Of a stretch of DNA of 64,000 nucleotides, positions 36,199-44,639 are shown in pieces. Each line of letters opens with the position of its first letter. Position 1 is the first letter of the stretch. The stretch lies in NCBI GenBank assembly GCA_045537235.1, contig JAZSPB010000033.1, forward strand, positions 1 to 64,000. Direction: 5' to 3'. This stretch comes from RGIG8775 sp045537235 (GTDB lineage Bacteria > Bacillota > Clostridia > Oscillospirales > CAG-272). The translations under genes and the position numbers were made by a program. The notes under the pieces were generated by a model that made no database searches, was not told the DNA's origin, and worked only from the letters and a program-made list of their open reading frames with translations.

Positions 36199-36390
36199 TT
36201 AATTTGTTTTTGGTGCTTTGGGAATTTCAATTTCTCCCTCACTTTTTTCAAAAGCTTTTATTTCCTGTCTAATTAAATAAAGTATTTCTCCGTTCGCCGA
36301 GCGACCGTAATACTTCGATATATAGTGAAGCTTATAATGAAGCTCCGGATCAATTTCAATTCCAAGGTGCTTATTATTTTTGTTTCTCAT
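36199..36390 (-). CDS. Arc/MetJ-type ribbon-helix-helix DNA-binding protein
   Basis: A 63-residue protein. KHLGIEIDPELHYKLHYISK followed by YGRSANGEILYLIRQEIKAFE is the strand-helix-turn-helix of Arc-like ribbon-helix-helix repressors, with the conserved turn GRSANGEI. Start ATG 36390, with TTGGAG six bases before it. It is transcribed away from the SLOG gene and the 108 bases between hold phased palindromes, so it probably represses both. Such proteins are often antitoxins or plasmid-type regulators; no toxin gene adjoins unless the SLOG protein plays that part. Confidence 0.8.
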   Translation of the reverse strand: MRNKNNKHLGIEIDPELHYKLHYISKYYGRSANGEILYLIRQEIKAFEKSEGEIEIPKAPKTN

Positions 36391-36400
36391 AAAAATCTCC

Positions 36401-36473
36401 AAAATAATCTTAATGTAAGTATATTTTAAGATTATTTTATGGTATAATGTTGTGAGTATACTTAATTTAAGTA
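36401..36473. promoter_or_regulatory. shared operator/promoter region of the RHH and SLOG genes
   Basis: A perfect 13-bp inverted repeat AAAATAATCTTAA (36401-36413)/TTAAGATTATTTT (36426-36438); an extended -10 TGGTATAAT (TATAAT at 36443-36448) for the plus strand; TATACT on the minus strand (36424-36419); TACTTAA-T-TTAAGTA (36459-36473). The motif CTTAAT(G/T)TAAGTA occurs at 36409-36421 and 36461-36473, 52 bp apart, close to five helical turns. Confidence 0.7.
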
Positions 36474-36498
36474 GACAATATATTGGTTGGAGATATTT

Positions 36499-36828
36499 AT
36501 GAAAGTTGCAGTTGTTGGTTCAAGAAGCATTTTCAAAACCGATATCGGTATGTATATATCCGACGGAGATGAAATCGTTTCGCGTGGGGCGGTCGGCGTA
36601 GATTCTTGCGCGTCGGAATATGCGAAAAAGAATGGCTTAAAGCTGACTGTCTTTTTGCCTCAATATGAGAGGTACGGTCGTGCCGCACCAATCGCGAGAA
36701 ACAAAAAAATAGTGGATTATGCGGATAAAATCATTGCTTTCTGGGACGGGAAGTCAAAGGGGACGTTTTCGGTTATAAAATATGCCGAAAAAACGGGAAA
36801 ACTATGTGAGATTATACTTTGCAAATAA
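36499..36828 (+). CDS. SLOG-family protein (DUF2493/YspA cpYpsA-related)
   Basis: A 109-residue single SLOG domain, a Rossmann-like nucleotide-ligand-binding fold. AVVGSRSIF at the N-terminus, SRGAVGVDSCASEYAKK (usual GG-GAD...A pattern, here GAVGVD), YERYGRAAPIARN and YADKIIAFWDGKSKGTFS are the full family series. SLOG proteins are linked to binding or cleaving nucleotide-derived signals, often in phage defence or conflict systems. ATG 36499 with TTGGAGATATTT; the leader mimics that of the divergent RHH gene. No partner effector follows, so function is open. Confidence 0.85.
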   Translation: MKVAVVGSRSIFKTDIGMYISDGDEIVSRGAVGVDSCASEYAKKNGLKLTVFLPQYERYGRAAPIARNKKIVDYADKIIAFWDGKSKGTFSVIKYAEKTGKLCEIILCK

Positions 36829-36939
36829 TTTGTTGTGTCTTTAATTGAGACAGAGCTTGTCAAGGAAATTGGCTGGCGGATAATCTGTGTAAAACATCTA
36901 CGGTTCGTGGAGTTTTTTGCCGAGTATACAAATAGCAGG

Positions 36940-36969
36940 TTGCAAATATCGGAACATTTATGGTATAAT
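36940..36969 (+). promoter_or_regulatory. promoter of the MurNAc-recycling operon
   Basis: TTGCAA (36940-36945), 18 bp, TGG-TATAAT (-10 at 36964-36969), followed by the palindromic stretch TGCATGC (36974-36979 region) before the ribosome site. Confidence 0.65.
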
Positions 36970-37002
36970 GTATGCATGCGAACTTTAAAAAGGAGATACA
37001 TG

Positions 37003-38115
37003 ATGCAAGAGACAAAAAGTGTTGTGGAAATTATTGCAAGAAATATACGTTCAAGACGAAAAGCTCTTAAAATGACTCAAAATATGTTAGCCGATCTTCT
37101 CGGCTATTCGGCAAAAGCCGTAAGCAAATGGGAAAGCGGCGCAGGCGCGCCCCCAACGGTGACGCTCCCAAGGCTTGCTCAAGTACTTCAAACGAATTTA
37201 GATTCCCTCATGGGTGACACTTCCGATCAGACGTTTTATCTCGGTATCGACGGCGGAGGGACAAAAACCGAATTTGCACTTGCCGACTCGAACGGAAATA
37301 TAATAAAGACCGTATGTCTCGGAACGTCAAATCCGAGTGACATTGGAATCGAAAACGCACTCAACGTATTGCGAGTCGGTATAATCGAGGTCTGTGAAAA
37401 TATTCCAAAGAGTAATATTTCCGTATTTGCAGGTCTTGCAGGCGGCTCGCTTGCCGGTATAAGTGAGCAGATCTCCGGCTTCCTTTCAAAGTTTGGGTTT
37501 GCCGATACGAAAAACGGAAGTGATGCGATGAATGCGGTTTCGGCAAGTCTTGGTGATGCGGATGGCATTTCTGTTATCATGGGAACGGGAAGTGTGACAT
37601 TTGCTCAAGTAAATGGAAAAACACACCGTGTCGGAGGCTATGGCTATCTGCTTGGCGACGCGGGAAGCGGTTTTTCGATCGGACGCGAGGCGATACTTGC
37701 GGCACTCCGCTTCGAGGACGGAAGCGGAGAAGAGACGGTTCTTTATGAAGCCGTGAGAAAAAAATGCGGCACGGAAAGTGTTCTCGAGTCTCTTGGAAAA
37801 TTTTATAGTGGCGGTAAGCGTATGATTGCTCAATATGCGCCCCTTGTCATGAATGCATACGAGGGGGGCGACAAGGTAGCTGAAAGAATACTGTTTGACG
37901 ATCTTGAACAGGTCGCACAGACCATTCGCGGCGCGGCAAAGTTTTTGCGGAACAAAAAAGAACCCATACGGGTTGTTCTCTGCGGTGGACTTTGCACCAA
38001 AGATGATATCATATATCGTGCGCTTTGTGAAATAATGGCAAAAGAAAATTACTCTATAAGTGTTTGCGAGCTTCCTTTGTACCTCGGTGCCCTCAGACTT
38101 GCGGGAATGAGATAA
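37003..38115 (+). CDS. XRE helix-turn-helix fused to a BadF-type N-acetylhexosamine kinase
   Basis: A 370-residue fusion. Residues 8-66 form an XRE DNA-binding domain (KALKMTQNMLADLLGYSAKAVSKWE). Residues 78-370 are a BadF/BadG/BcrA-type sugar kinase of the ASKHA fold like N-acetylglucosamine kinase: GIDGGGTKTEFALAD (phosphate 1), FAGLAGGS, IMGTGSVTFAQVNG, GGYGYLLGDAGSGFSIGREA and VVLCGGLCTKDDI. First gene of an operon with murQ, so the kinase should make MurNAc/anhydroMurNAc or GlcNAc 6-phosphate, and the fused domain would repress the operon until sugar binds. AGGAG precedes ATG 37003 by seven bases. Confidence 0.85.
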   Translation: MQETKSVVEIIARNIRSRRKALKMTQNMLADLLGYSAKAVSKWESGAGAPPTVTLPRLAQVLQTNLDSLMGDTSDQTFYLGIDGGGTKTEFALADSNGNIIKTVCLGTSNPSDIGIENALNVLRVGIIEVCENIPKSNISVFAGLAGGSLAGISEQISGFLSKFGFADTKNGSDAMNAVSASLGDADGISVIMGTGSVTFAQVNGKTHRVGGYGYLLGDAGSGFSIGREAILAALRFEDGSGEETVLYEAVRKKCGTESVLESLGKFYSGGKRMIAQYAPLVMNAYEGGDKVAERILFDDLEQVAQTIRGAAKFLRNKKEPIRVVLCGGLCTKDDIIYRALCEIMAKENYSISVCELPLYLGALRLAGMR

Positions 38116-38150
38116 CATCTGCAAAAAAACAAAATAAAGGAAAAAAGATC

Positions 38151-38960
38151 ATGCTAAAAACAGAAATGAGAAATCCCTGCGCCACTCATATCGACCGTAT
38201 GTCGACTGCTGAAATGGTGCGCATAATTCAAGACGAAAATTTAAACGCTGCTATGTCGATTGAAAAGGCTCTTTGCTCTATCGAAAAGGCTATAGATGCT
38301 ATCGCCGAGCGCATGGCAAAAGGTGGCAGACTTTTTTATATAGGTTGCGGCACCTCGGGAAGACTTGGAGTCCTTGACGCGTCCGAATGCCCGCCAACCT
38401 ATGGAGTTCCGAATGATCTCGTTATCGGTATTATCGCAGGCGGAGACGGAGCAATAAGAAAAGCCGTTGAAGGTGCAGAGGACAACCATGAGGCAGGCTA
38501 CCGCGACATTTCGTCCCATAATATCACTGAGCTCGACAGCATCGTCGGAATATCGGTTGCGGGAGGCGCGCAGTACGTTCTCGGAGCTTTCGCAAAGGCG
38601 CGCGAGGTCGGTGCTCTGCTCATCTCGTTATCCTCAAACGAGGATACCCCCATCGAAAGAGCCGCTGATATCGGTATCATCACCGACACAGGTGCGGAGG
38701 TCATAACAGGTTCAACAAGAATGAAGGCAGGAAGTGCGCACAAAATGGTGCTCAATATGATTTCGACCGCCGTCATGGTAAAGCTGGGACACGTATACGA
38801 AAACATGATGATAAATCTTCGCCCGTCAAATGTAAAGCTTCGCGATAGAATGATAAGAATTCTTTGCGAGATAACCGCGCTTTCCTACGATGAATGTGAA
38901 AAGCTTCTTGAGGAAAACAAATTCAATCTCCGTCTTGCTTTAAGGAGTCAAGAAAAATAA
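38151..38960 (+). CDS. murQ: N-acetylmuramic acid 6-phosphate etherase
   Basis: A 269-residue SIS-fold lyase ether enzyme that removes D-lactate from MurNAc 6-phosphate to give GlcNAc 6-phosphate. FYIGCGTSGRLGVLDASECPPTYG (about 60-85, shown in part as GCGTSGRLGVLDA and ECPPTYG) is diagnostic, and GAEVITGSTRMKAGSAHKM near 180 is the second MurQ signature. About 30 residues shorter than the E. coli enzyme at the C-terminus, but with the catalytic parts intact. RBS AAAGGA before ATG 38151, 35 bases after the kinase fusion; its stop overlaps the next start. Confidence 0.93.
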   Translation: MLKTEMRNPCATHIDRMSTAEMVRIIQDENLNAAMSIEKALCSIEKAIDAIAERMAKGGRLFYIGCGTSGRLGVLDASECPPTYGVPNDLVIGIIAGGDGAIRKAVEGAEDNHEAGYRDISSHNITELDSIVGISVAGGAQYVLGAFAKAREVGALLISLSSNEDTPIERAADIGIITDTGAEVITGSTRMKAGSAHKMVLNMISTAVMVKLGHVYENMMINLRPSNVKLRDRMIRILCEITALSYDECEKLLEENKFNLRLALRSQEK

Positions 38961-40648
38961 TGATGAAAAAAATCTCTGAAATAATTAACAAAAATGGGTA
39001 TCCCCAACTATGCATAAACGGTGAGATACAGTACAGTCTTGCGTACATCACATATCTGACCGAGAATAACCGTTATATTGATTTTGCAAAAGCGGGATAC
39101 CGTTTGTTTTCCGTTCCCGTGTTTTTTGGGTTTAATCATCTAAACGAATACTCGGGACTTAATGTTTTCAAAAAAGGAATATTCGATAAGGACGAGCCCG
39201 ATTTCTCAATATTTGACGAGGATATAAAACAAATTCTCGATGCTTGTCCCGAGGCATATATCTTCCCGCGTGTCAATGTTTCGCTTTCTCGCGAATGGGA
39301 ACTTCAAAATCCCGACGAGTTGTGTGACCCCTATCCCGATGGAACTCCATCAAGAACGAGCTTTGCGTCGGACAAGTGGGCAGAGGAGGTAAAGCGTGAG
39401 CTTTGTACATTTATTGCCCATATCAAGGAAAGTGATTATGCGTCTCACATCGTTGGGTATCAGGTCGCGGGAGGCAACACGGAGGAATGGTTTCCCTTTG
39501 ATAAGGAAAAAGGCACAAGCGGAAAGCGAGCGGAGGAGAAATTCGCGAAGTACGTCGAAGAAAAAGGAATCGAAGCCTCTACCCCCACATTTTGCCGCTT
39601 TTATTCCGAGCTTGTTGCAGACCGTATTATCGAGTTTTCTTCACTGATCAAAGCTCTGACCGACCATCGTCTTATCGTCGGAACATTTTACGGCTATACG
39701 TTTATTAGCCGACCCGGACACCATGCTCTGCTTAAAATTTTGGAAAGCGAGGAAGTTGACTTTATTTGCTCCCCCGTTTGCTATTCAAACAACCGAGCTG
39801 TCGGCAGAGATCACCCGTACATGACCGCTCTGACTTCAATAAAACACCACGGCAAGCTTTATTTTTCGGAGAACGATACCAGAACACACCTTTCTCGCGC
39901 TGTAAATGACACAAAGTGGTACAATAAGCCCATTTGGTTCGGTCCTGACAAAGAGACCTCATGTGACGTAATAAAAATGCACGCGGCAAGAGCCTTAATA
40001 AACGGACACGCGGCATGGTGGTTTGATATGTGGGGCGGTTGGTTTAGGGACGATACATATATGGCACTTCTGAAAGATATTCGCAAGCTTTTTGAAAAAA
40101 GCGCTTCTATTTCTATGCACTCGGTTGCGCAAACGGCTGTGTTCATAGACGAAGAGTCCTATGCACTCATATCTGACTCGTCTGTTGCAACGAATGTTTG
40201 CTACAATATACGAGAGGCTCTCGGCAAAATGAGTGCCCCTTATGACATTTATCTTTCTGCGGATGCGCCGTCTGTCATAGATCGCTATAAAGCGATAATA
40301 TCACTCGTGCCAATCGAAACGGAACTTTCAAATCGCGTAAAAGAGCTTGCAGAACAAAGAAACTGCCCGATTATTGAAATAACAAATGACAATTACGATA
40401 TTTCCCCAAGCGAGCTTCGAGACTTTTTACAAAGCGCAGGAGTTTGGGTGTACTGCGAACGTGATGCCGTGATATACGCAAACAGCCGTTTTATCTTCCT
40501 GCATACCGCTGAAGATGGAGAATATGCTTTGAATGTCAAGGAAGCCGGGGAACTTGTCGATGTCCTTACGGGAGAGCCTTTCATACAAGGACAATATCTT
40601 AAAAAAGGCAAAAGCTTTATTTTGGAGTTCTGTAAAAGTGTAATATAA
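38960..40648 (+). CDS. GH42-like TIM-barrel glycosidase, family uncertain
   Basis: A 562-residue cytoplasmic protein overlapping murQ by one base. Its layout follows GH42 or GH-A clan beta-glycosidases: barrel start PQLCINGEIQYSLAYITYL, acid/base candidate Glu in GGNTEEWFPF (about 174), nucleophile candidate Glu in LYFSENDTRTH (about 302), then a trimer-like segment GHAAWWFDMWGGWF and a glutamine-amidotransferase-like domain from about 390 (TAVFIDEES), closing with a small beta domain ending EYALNVKEAGELVDVLTGE. In this operon it could split a GlcNAc-MurNAc or muropeptide-derived disaccharide; that is inference from context. Confidence 0.7.
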   Translation: MMKKISEIINKNGYPQLCINGEIQYSLAYITYLTENNRYIDFAKAGYRLFSVPVFFGFNHLNEYSGLNVFKKGIFDKDEPDFSIFDEDIKQILDACPEAYIFPRVNVSLSREWELQNPDELCDPYPDGTPSRTSFASDKWAEEVKRELCTFIAHIKESDYASHIVGYQVAGGNTEEWFPFDKEKGTSGKRAEEKFAKYVEEKGIEASTPTFCRFYSELVADRIIEFSSLIKALTDHRLIVGTFYGYTFISRPGHHALLKILESEEVDFICSPVCYSNNRAVGRDHPYMTALTSIKHHGKLYFSENDTRTHLSRAVNDTKWYNKPIWFGPDKETSCDVIKMHAARALINGHAAWWFDMWGGWFRDDTYMALLKDIRKLFEKSASISMHSVAQTAVFIDEESYALISDSSVATNVCYNIREALGKMSAPYDIYLSADAPSVIDRYKAIISLVPIETELSNRVKELAEQRNCPIIEITNDNYDISPSELRDFLQSAGVWVYCERDAVIYANSRFIFLHTAEDGEYALNVKEAGELVDVLTGEPFIQGQYLKKGKSFILEFCKSVI

Positions 40649-40687
40649 ATGTAATATAAACAAGAAAATCTGCGAATGTGCAAAAAG

Positions 40688-40724
40688 AAAAATACGAGAA
40701 ACACTGAAATGTTCTCGTATTTTT
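40688..40724 (+). terminator. terminator of the MurNAc operon
   Basis: AAAAATACGAGAA and TTCTCGTATTTTT, a perfect 13-bp pair. From here to 40884 no gene is seen. Confidence 0.85.
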
Positions 40725-40884
40725 CTTCGTGTTCGCAACACTCGTGATTTGTAATTTTCAAAAAACCTCCTTAAGAGTACGCCCCTTTTGATCGTCCTTT
40801 TTTGCTGTATGCTTTACTGAAAGAAATATCCGATTTTCCCGGGTGCAAATGGTTGAAAATGTGAAAAAAAGATCGAAAAATCCA

Positions 40885-40913
40885 TTTACATTTATATAAA
40901 AAGATGATAAAAT
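40885..40913 (+). promoter_or_regulatory. promoter of the lactate dehydrogenase-Etf operon
   Basis: TTTACA (40885-40890), 17 bp, TAAAAT (40908-40913). Confidence 0.6.
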
Positions 40914-40949
40914 ATAAAATGGATAAATTTTGAAGTAAGGAGCAAAAAC

Positions 40950-41738
40950 ATGAATATACTGGTTTGTATCAAGCAGGTACCGGGTTCCAGCAATGTTGAA
41001 GTCGATCCCGTCACCGGTGTGCTTAAACGGTCGGGCGTGGCAGGTAAAATGAATCCGTATGATCTTTACGGATTGGAAGTGGCTATGACGTTGACCGAAA
41101 AATACGGCGGAGAGGTATCTACTATCACAATGGGGCCCCCTCAGGCAAAATCGGTGATCGTTGAGTCGATCTGCATGGGAGCCAAGGGGGGAACGGTGCT
41201 CAGTGACCGAAAATTCGCGGGTGCCGACGTATTGGCTACCGCTTACACACTGTCACAGGGAATCCGCCGTGTGGGAAATTTCGATCTGATCATCTGCGGT
41301 AAGCAGACTACTGACGGCGATACAGCACAGGTGGGCGCAGAGGTTGCGGAATATCTTGGCATTCCCAACGTCTCCAATGTGCTTTCTGTGGATGAGATTC
41401 GCGACGGTCGAGTATATGTTACGGCATCTCTTGACAATAAGGTCGTGACCCAAAGTATCGCGCTTCCGTGTCTGATCTCGGTGGATGGGGATATCAATAC
41501 GCCCCGATTGCCTTCCTACAAGGTTAAACAGACAGTAACCGATGATATGGTACAGTTTATTTCCTTTGCCGATTTTGAGGATCAGGATGAAAATCATTAC
41601 GGTCTTAATGGATCGGCTACGCAGGTAGAGCGTATTTTCCCACCCGAAAAGAATGCGGAAAAGCACAGTATCACAGGTAATGCAGAGGAGCAGACCGAAG
41701 GGATCTTCGAACTGATCCGCGCACGAAAGCTGATATAA
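40950..41738 (+). CDS. etfB: electron transfer flavoprotein beta subunit (LctB-like)
   Basis: A 262-residue EtfB. NILVCIKQVPGSSNVEVDP opens it, and DLIICGKQTTDGDTAQVGAEVAEYLG (about 110-135) is the EtfB AMP/FAD-binding signature; a GK before QTTDGDT is typical of bifurcating Etfs. It forms the LctBCD complex with the next two genes, in which lactate oxidation with NAD is driven by ferredoxin, as described for Acetobacterium woodii. AAGGAG before ATG. Confidence 0.93.
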   Translation: MNILVCIKQVPGSSNVEVDPVTGVLKRSGVAGKMNPYDLYGLEVAMTLTEKYGGEVSTITMGPPQAKSVIVESICMGAKGGTVLSDRKFAGADVLATAYTLSQGIRRVGNFDLIICGKQTTDGDTAQVGAEVAEYLGIPNVSNVLSVDEIRDGRVYVTASLDNKVVTQSIALPCLISVDGDINTPRLPSYKVKQTVTDDMVQFISFADFEDQDENHYGLNGSATQVERIFPPEKNAEKHSITGNAEEQTEGIFELIRARKLI

Positions 41739-41751
41739 GGAGGGGAGAATC

Positions 41752-42951
41752 ATGGGAAATTTGAAGATCAATCAGAATTTGGTGACGTCCGAAAATGCGG
41801 AGGCGCTTATTAAGATCTGCCCCTTTGGTGCAATCGGCTATGCGGACGGTAAGTTGGATATTTCGGCGGCATGCAAAATGTGTAAAATGTGCGTTCGCAA
41901 GGGTCCCAAGGGCGTGATCGAATATGTAGAGGACACCCCTGCAGGAATCGACAAATCCTTGTGGAAGGGCATTTGTGTGTATGTGGATCATGCGGGCGGG
42001 AAGATACATAGGGTGACTTATGAGTTGATCGGAAAGGCAAGAGAGCTTGCCGCAGTTACAGGTCATCCCGTGTATGCTCTTATGATGGGTGACAGCATAG
42101 GGGACAGTGCTCGAAGATTGCTTCGCTACGGTGTCGATAAGGTGTTTGTCTACGAAAACCAAGCACTTCGCGATTTCCGCATTGAGCCTTATACTGCGAC
42201 CTTCTATGATTTTATCGAAAAGGTCAAGCCGTCGAGCATTCTCGTGGGGGCGACCAACCTTGGAAGACAACTGGCTCCCCGTGTGGCTGCCCGTTGCCGT
42301 ACGGGTCTGACTGCCGACTGCACTGTGCTTGAGATGAAGGAAAATACCGATCTTGTTCAGATCCGTCCCGCATTTGGCGGTAATATCATGGCGCAGATCG
42401 TGTCTCCCAATAACCGTCCGCAGTTCTGCACCGTTCGCTACAAAGTGTTCTCGGAGCCGAAGGCCTCTGATGTGGAGAGCGGAGAGATCGTCAAGCTGGA
42501 CATTGATGTAGACAAGTTGACAAGCGGTATTGAGGTGCTTTCGGAACGCGAAAAGCCCCGTGATATCGATATTTCCGAATCGGATGTTATTGTAGCCGTT
42601 GGACGCGGTGCTATGAGCGAGGCTAACCGCGCTATGGCAGCAGAGCTTGCCGAGCTTATGGGCGGTGTTCTGGCTTGTACAAGACCGCTTGTTGAGGGAA
42701 ATATTCTGGATGCTAAACACCAGATCGGTCTTTCGGGAAGAACGGTCAAGCCCAAGTTTATCCTTTGCTTGGGTATCTCGGGAGCTGTTCAGTTTGCGGC
42801 GGGTATGAAGTCCTCGGATTGCATCGTTGCTGTGAATACGGATAAGAATGCTCCCATTTTCGATGTGGCACACTACGGTATTGTAGGCGATGTCAATGAG
42901 ATTCTTCCCAAACTGATTGCAAAGGTCAAGGAGGCGCAGGAAAATGTATAA
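41752..42951 (+). CDS. etfA: electron transfer flavoprotein alpha subunit with ferredoxin-like N-terminus (LctC-like)
   Basis: A 399-residue EtfA. The first 60 residues carry CPFGAI (Cys24) and CKMCKMC (about 43-49), enough for a single [4Fe-4S] cluster, with the fourth position of the second cluster replaced by glycine (RKGPKG). The main part has the EtfA domains, and the C-terminal FAD signature LSGRTVKPKFILCLGISGAVQF with NTDKNAPIF (about 320-375). The iron-sulfur domain links ferredoxin to the flavins of the complex. Starts 13 bases after etfB and overlaps the dehydrogenase gene by eight bases. Confidence 0.92.
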   Translation: MGNLKINQNLVTSENAEALIKICPFGAIGYADGKLDISAACKMCKMCVRKGPKGVIEYVEDTPAGIDKSLWKGICVYVDHAGGKIHRVTYELIGKARELAAVTGHPVYALMMGDSIGDSARRLLRYGVDKVFVYENQALRDFRIEPYTATFYDFIEKVKPSSILVGATNLGRQLAPRVAARCRTGLTADCTVLEMKENTDLVQIRPAFGGNIMAQIVSPNNRPQFCTVRYKVFSEPKASDVESGEIVKLDIDVDKLTSGIEVLSEREKPRDIDISESDVIVAVGRGAMSEANRAMAAELAELMGGVLACTRPLVEGNILDAKHQIGLSGRTVKPKFILCLGISGAVQFAAGMKSSDCIVAVNTDKNAPIFDVAHYGIVGDVNEILPKLIAKVKEAQENV

Positions 42952-44338
42952 TAAGGTGAATAACCAAGATATCGATGTGCTTCGCGGCATTGTCGGCGCA
43001 GAGTCTGTCGTGGCAGGGGAGGAGATCAATCCCGATTACGGACACGACGAGTTGGGCGGCATCACCCATATGCCGGAGGTGTTGGTGCGAGTACATACCA
43101 CCGAGGAGATCTCGGCAATTATGAAGCACGCCTATGCCCGCGAGATCCCCGTGACTGTTCGTGGAAGCGGAACCGGTCTTGTTGGCGCTGCGGTTCCCGT
43201 AGAAGGCGGCATTCTCATGGAAACGACTCAAATGAATCAAATTTTGGAGCTTGATCGCGACAATCTTACCGTTACGGTTCAGCCCGGTGTACTTTTGATG
43301 GAGTTGGCGGCTTTTGCCGAGGAAAATGATTTTCTCTATCCCCCCGATCCCGGTGAAAAATCGGCTACCATCGGCGGAAATATTTCTACCAATGCAGGTG
43401 GTATGCGTGCCGTTAAGTATGGGGTAACCCGTGACTATGTGCGCGCTCTTACCGTGGTCATGCCCGACGGTGAGATCGTGGAGCTTGGTGCCAAGGTTGC
43501 CAAAAACAGTTCGGGTTACAGTCTCAAAGACCTGATCATCGGTGCCGAGGGAACTCTTGCCATTATTACGCAGGCAACCCTCAAATTGGTGCCTCTTCCC
43601 AAGGTGTCGGTCAGCCTTTTGGTTCCGTTCCCCGATATGAAGAGTGCTATTGAGGCAGTGCCGCAGATCATTCGTTCTAAGGTAACCCCTACCGCCATTG
43701 AGTATATGTCCCGCGATACCATTCTGTTTTCAGAGAGTTATCTGGGTAAGAAATTTCCCGATACCAAGAATGACGCATATATTCTTCTCACCTTCGACGG
43801 CAATACCGACGCACAGATTGAGGCTGACATGAAGACGGTGGCAGACCTTTGCCTTGAGATCGGTGCTATTGACGTGTACATCGTAGATACCGAGGAGCGC
43901 AAGAAGTCGGTATGGTCTGCGCGCGGCGCATTCCTTGAGGCCATCAAAGCGTCCACCACCGAAATGGACGAGTGCGACGTAGTAGTTCCCGGTAGCCATG
44001 TGGATGAGTTTATCAAATACACCCACCAGCTTGCCGCGGAGAACGGCGTGCGTATTCCCAGCTTCGGTCATGCAGGAGACGGAAATCTGCACGTTTACAT
44101 TTGCCGCGACGACATGGATCAGGCAACATGGGAAAAGACATTGGAGCATTGTTTCGACTTAATGTACAAGAAAGCCGAGGAGCTTGGCGGACTTGTATCG
44201 GGTGAGCACGGCATCGGATATGCCAAGAAGGGCTATCTTGGTCGCCAGTATGGGGATTATCCCATCGCGCTTATGCAGGGGATCAAGCAGGTGTTCGATA
44301 AAAAGAACATCTTGAATCCGGGGAAGGTTTGCTTCTAA
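42944..44338 (+). CDS. lctD: FAD-linked D-lactate dehydrogenase, LctD/GlcD type
   Basis: A 464-residue VAO/PCMH-fold flavoprotein: FAD-binding region RGSGTGLVGAAVPVEGG (about 68-84), PPDPGEKSATIGGNISTNAGG (about 128-148, shown to 20 here: PPDPGEKSATIGGNISTN), and the C-terminal catalytic domain with GHAGDGNLHVYICRDD and GEHGIGYAKKGYL. It oxidises lactate (possibly glycolate) and passes electrons to EtfAB. ATG 42944 lies after AGGAGG within the 3' end of etfA. No lactate permease or racemase is adjacent, unlike some lct operons. Terminator at 44393. Confidence 0.9.
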   Translation: MYNKVNNQDIDVLRGIVGAESVVAGEEINPDYGHDELGGITHMPEVLVRVHTTEEISAIMKHAYAREIPVTVRGSGTGLVGAAVPVEGGILMETTQMNQILELDRDNLTVTVQPGVLLMELAAFAEENDFLYPPDPGEKSATIGGNISTNAGGMRAVKYGVTRDYVRALTVVMPDGEIVELGAKVAKNSSGYSLKDLIIGAEGTLAIITQATLKLVPLPKVSVSLLVPFPDMKSAIEAVPQIIRSKVTPTAIEYMSRDTILFSESYLGKKFPDTKNDAYILLTFDGNTDAQIEADMKTVADLCLEIGAIDVYIVDTEERKKSVWSARGAFLEAIKASTTEMDECDVVVPGSHVDEFIKYTHQLAAENGVRIPSFGHAGDGNLHVYICRDDMDQATWEKTLEHCFDLMYKKAEELGGLVSGEHGIGYAKKGYLGRQYGDYPIALMQGIKQVFDKKNILNPGKVCF

Positions 44339-44392
44339 AATATCCTTTGTTGGATTGTGTTTGGCATATCTGTTATAGAGTAGCTTTTTAAT

Positions 44393-44431
44393 AACAAAAG
44401 GCATAGCTTTTTTTGAGCTATGTCTTTTGTT
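44393..44431 (+). terminator. terminator of the lct operon
   Basis: AACAAAAG-GCATAGC and GCTATG-TCTTTTGTT arms. Confidence 0.75.
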
Positions 44432-44524
44432 ATAATGATAAAAGTAGTTAAAAAGCAGATTCAAGATTCTCCCAAAATAAAAGGAAAACAAAAATTTTGT
44501 GTTCAGAGGTTTATGAAATTTGAT

Positions 44525-44571
44525 AAAAAAGAGAGCTTACATAGATCACTCCTATATAAACTCTCTTTTTT
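44525..44571 (+). terminator. second terminator-like hairpin
   Basis: AAAAAAGAGAG and CTCTCTTTTTT flanks with a 25-base loop, symmetrical and usable in both directions. Confidence 0.6.
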
Positions 44572-44639
44572 ATGATGTGGGTTCTAAAGGACAGTTTTTG
44601 CAATAAAACAACAGACCAGCAAAAGATTACTGCCAGAGG

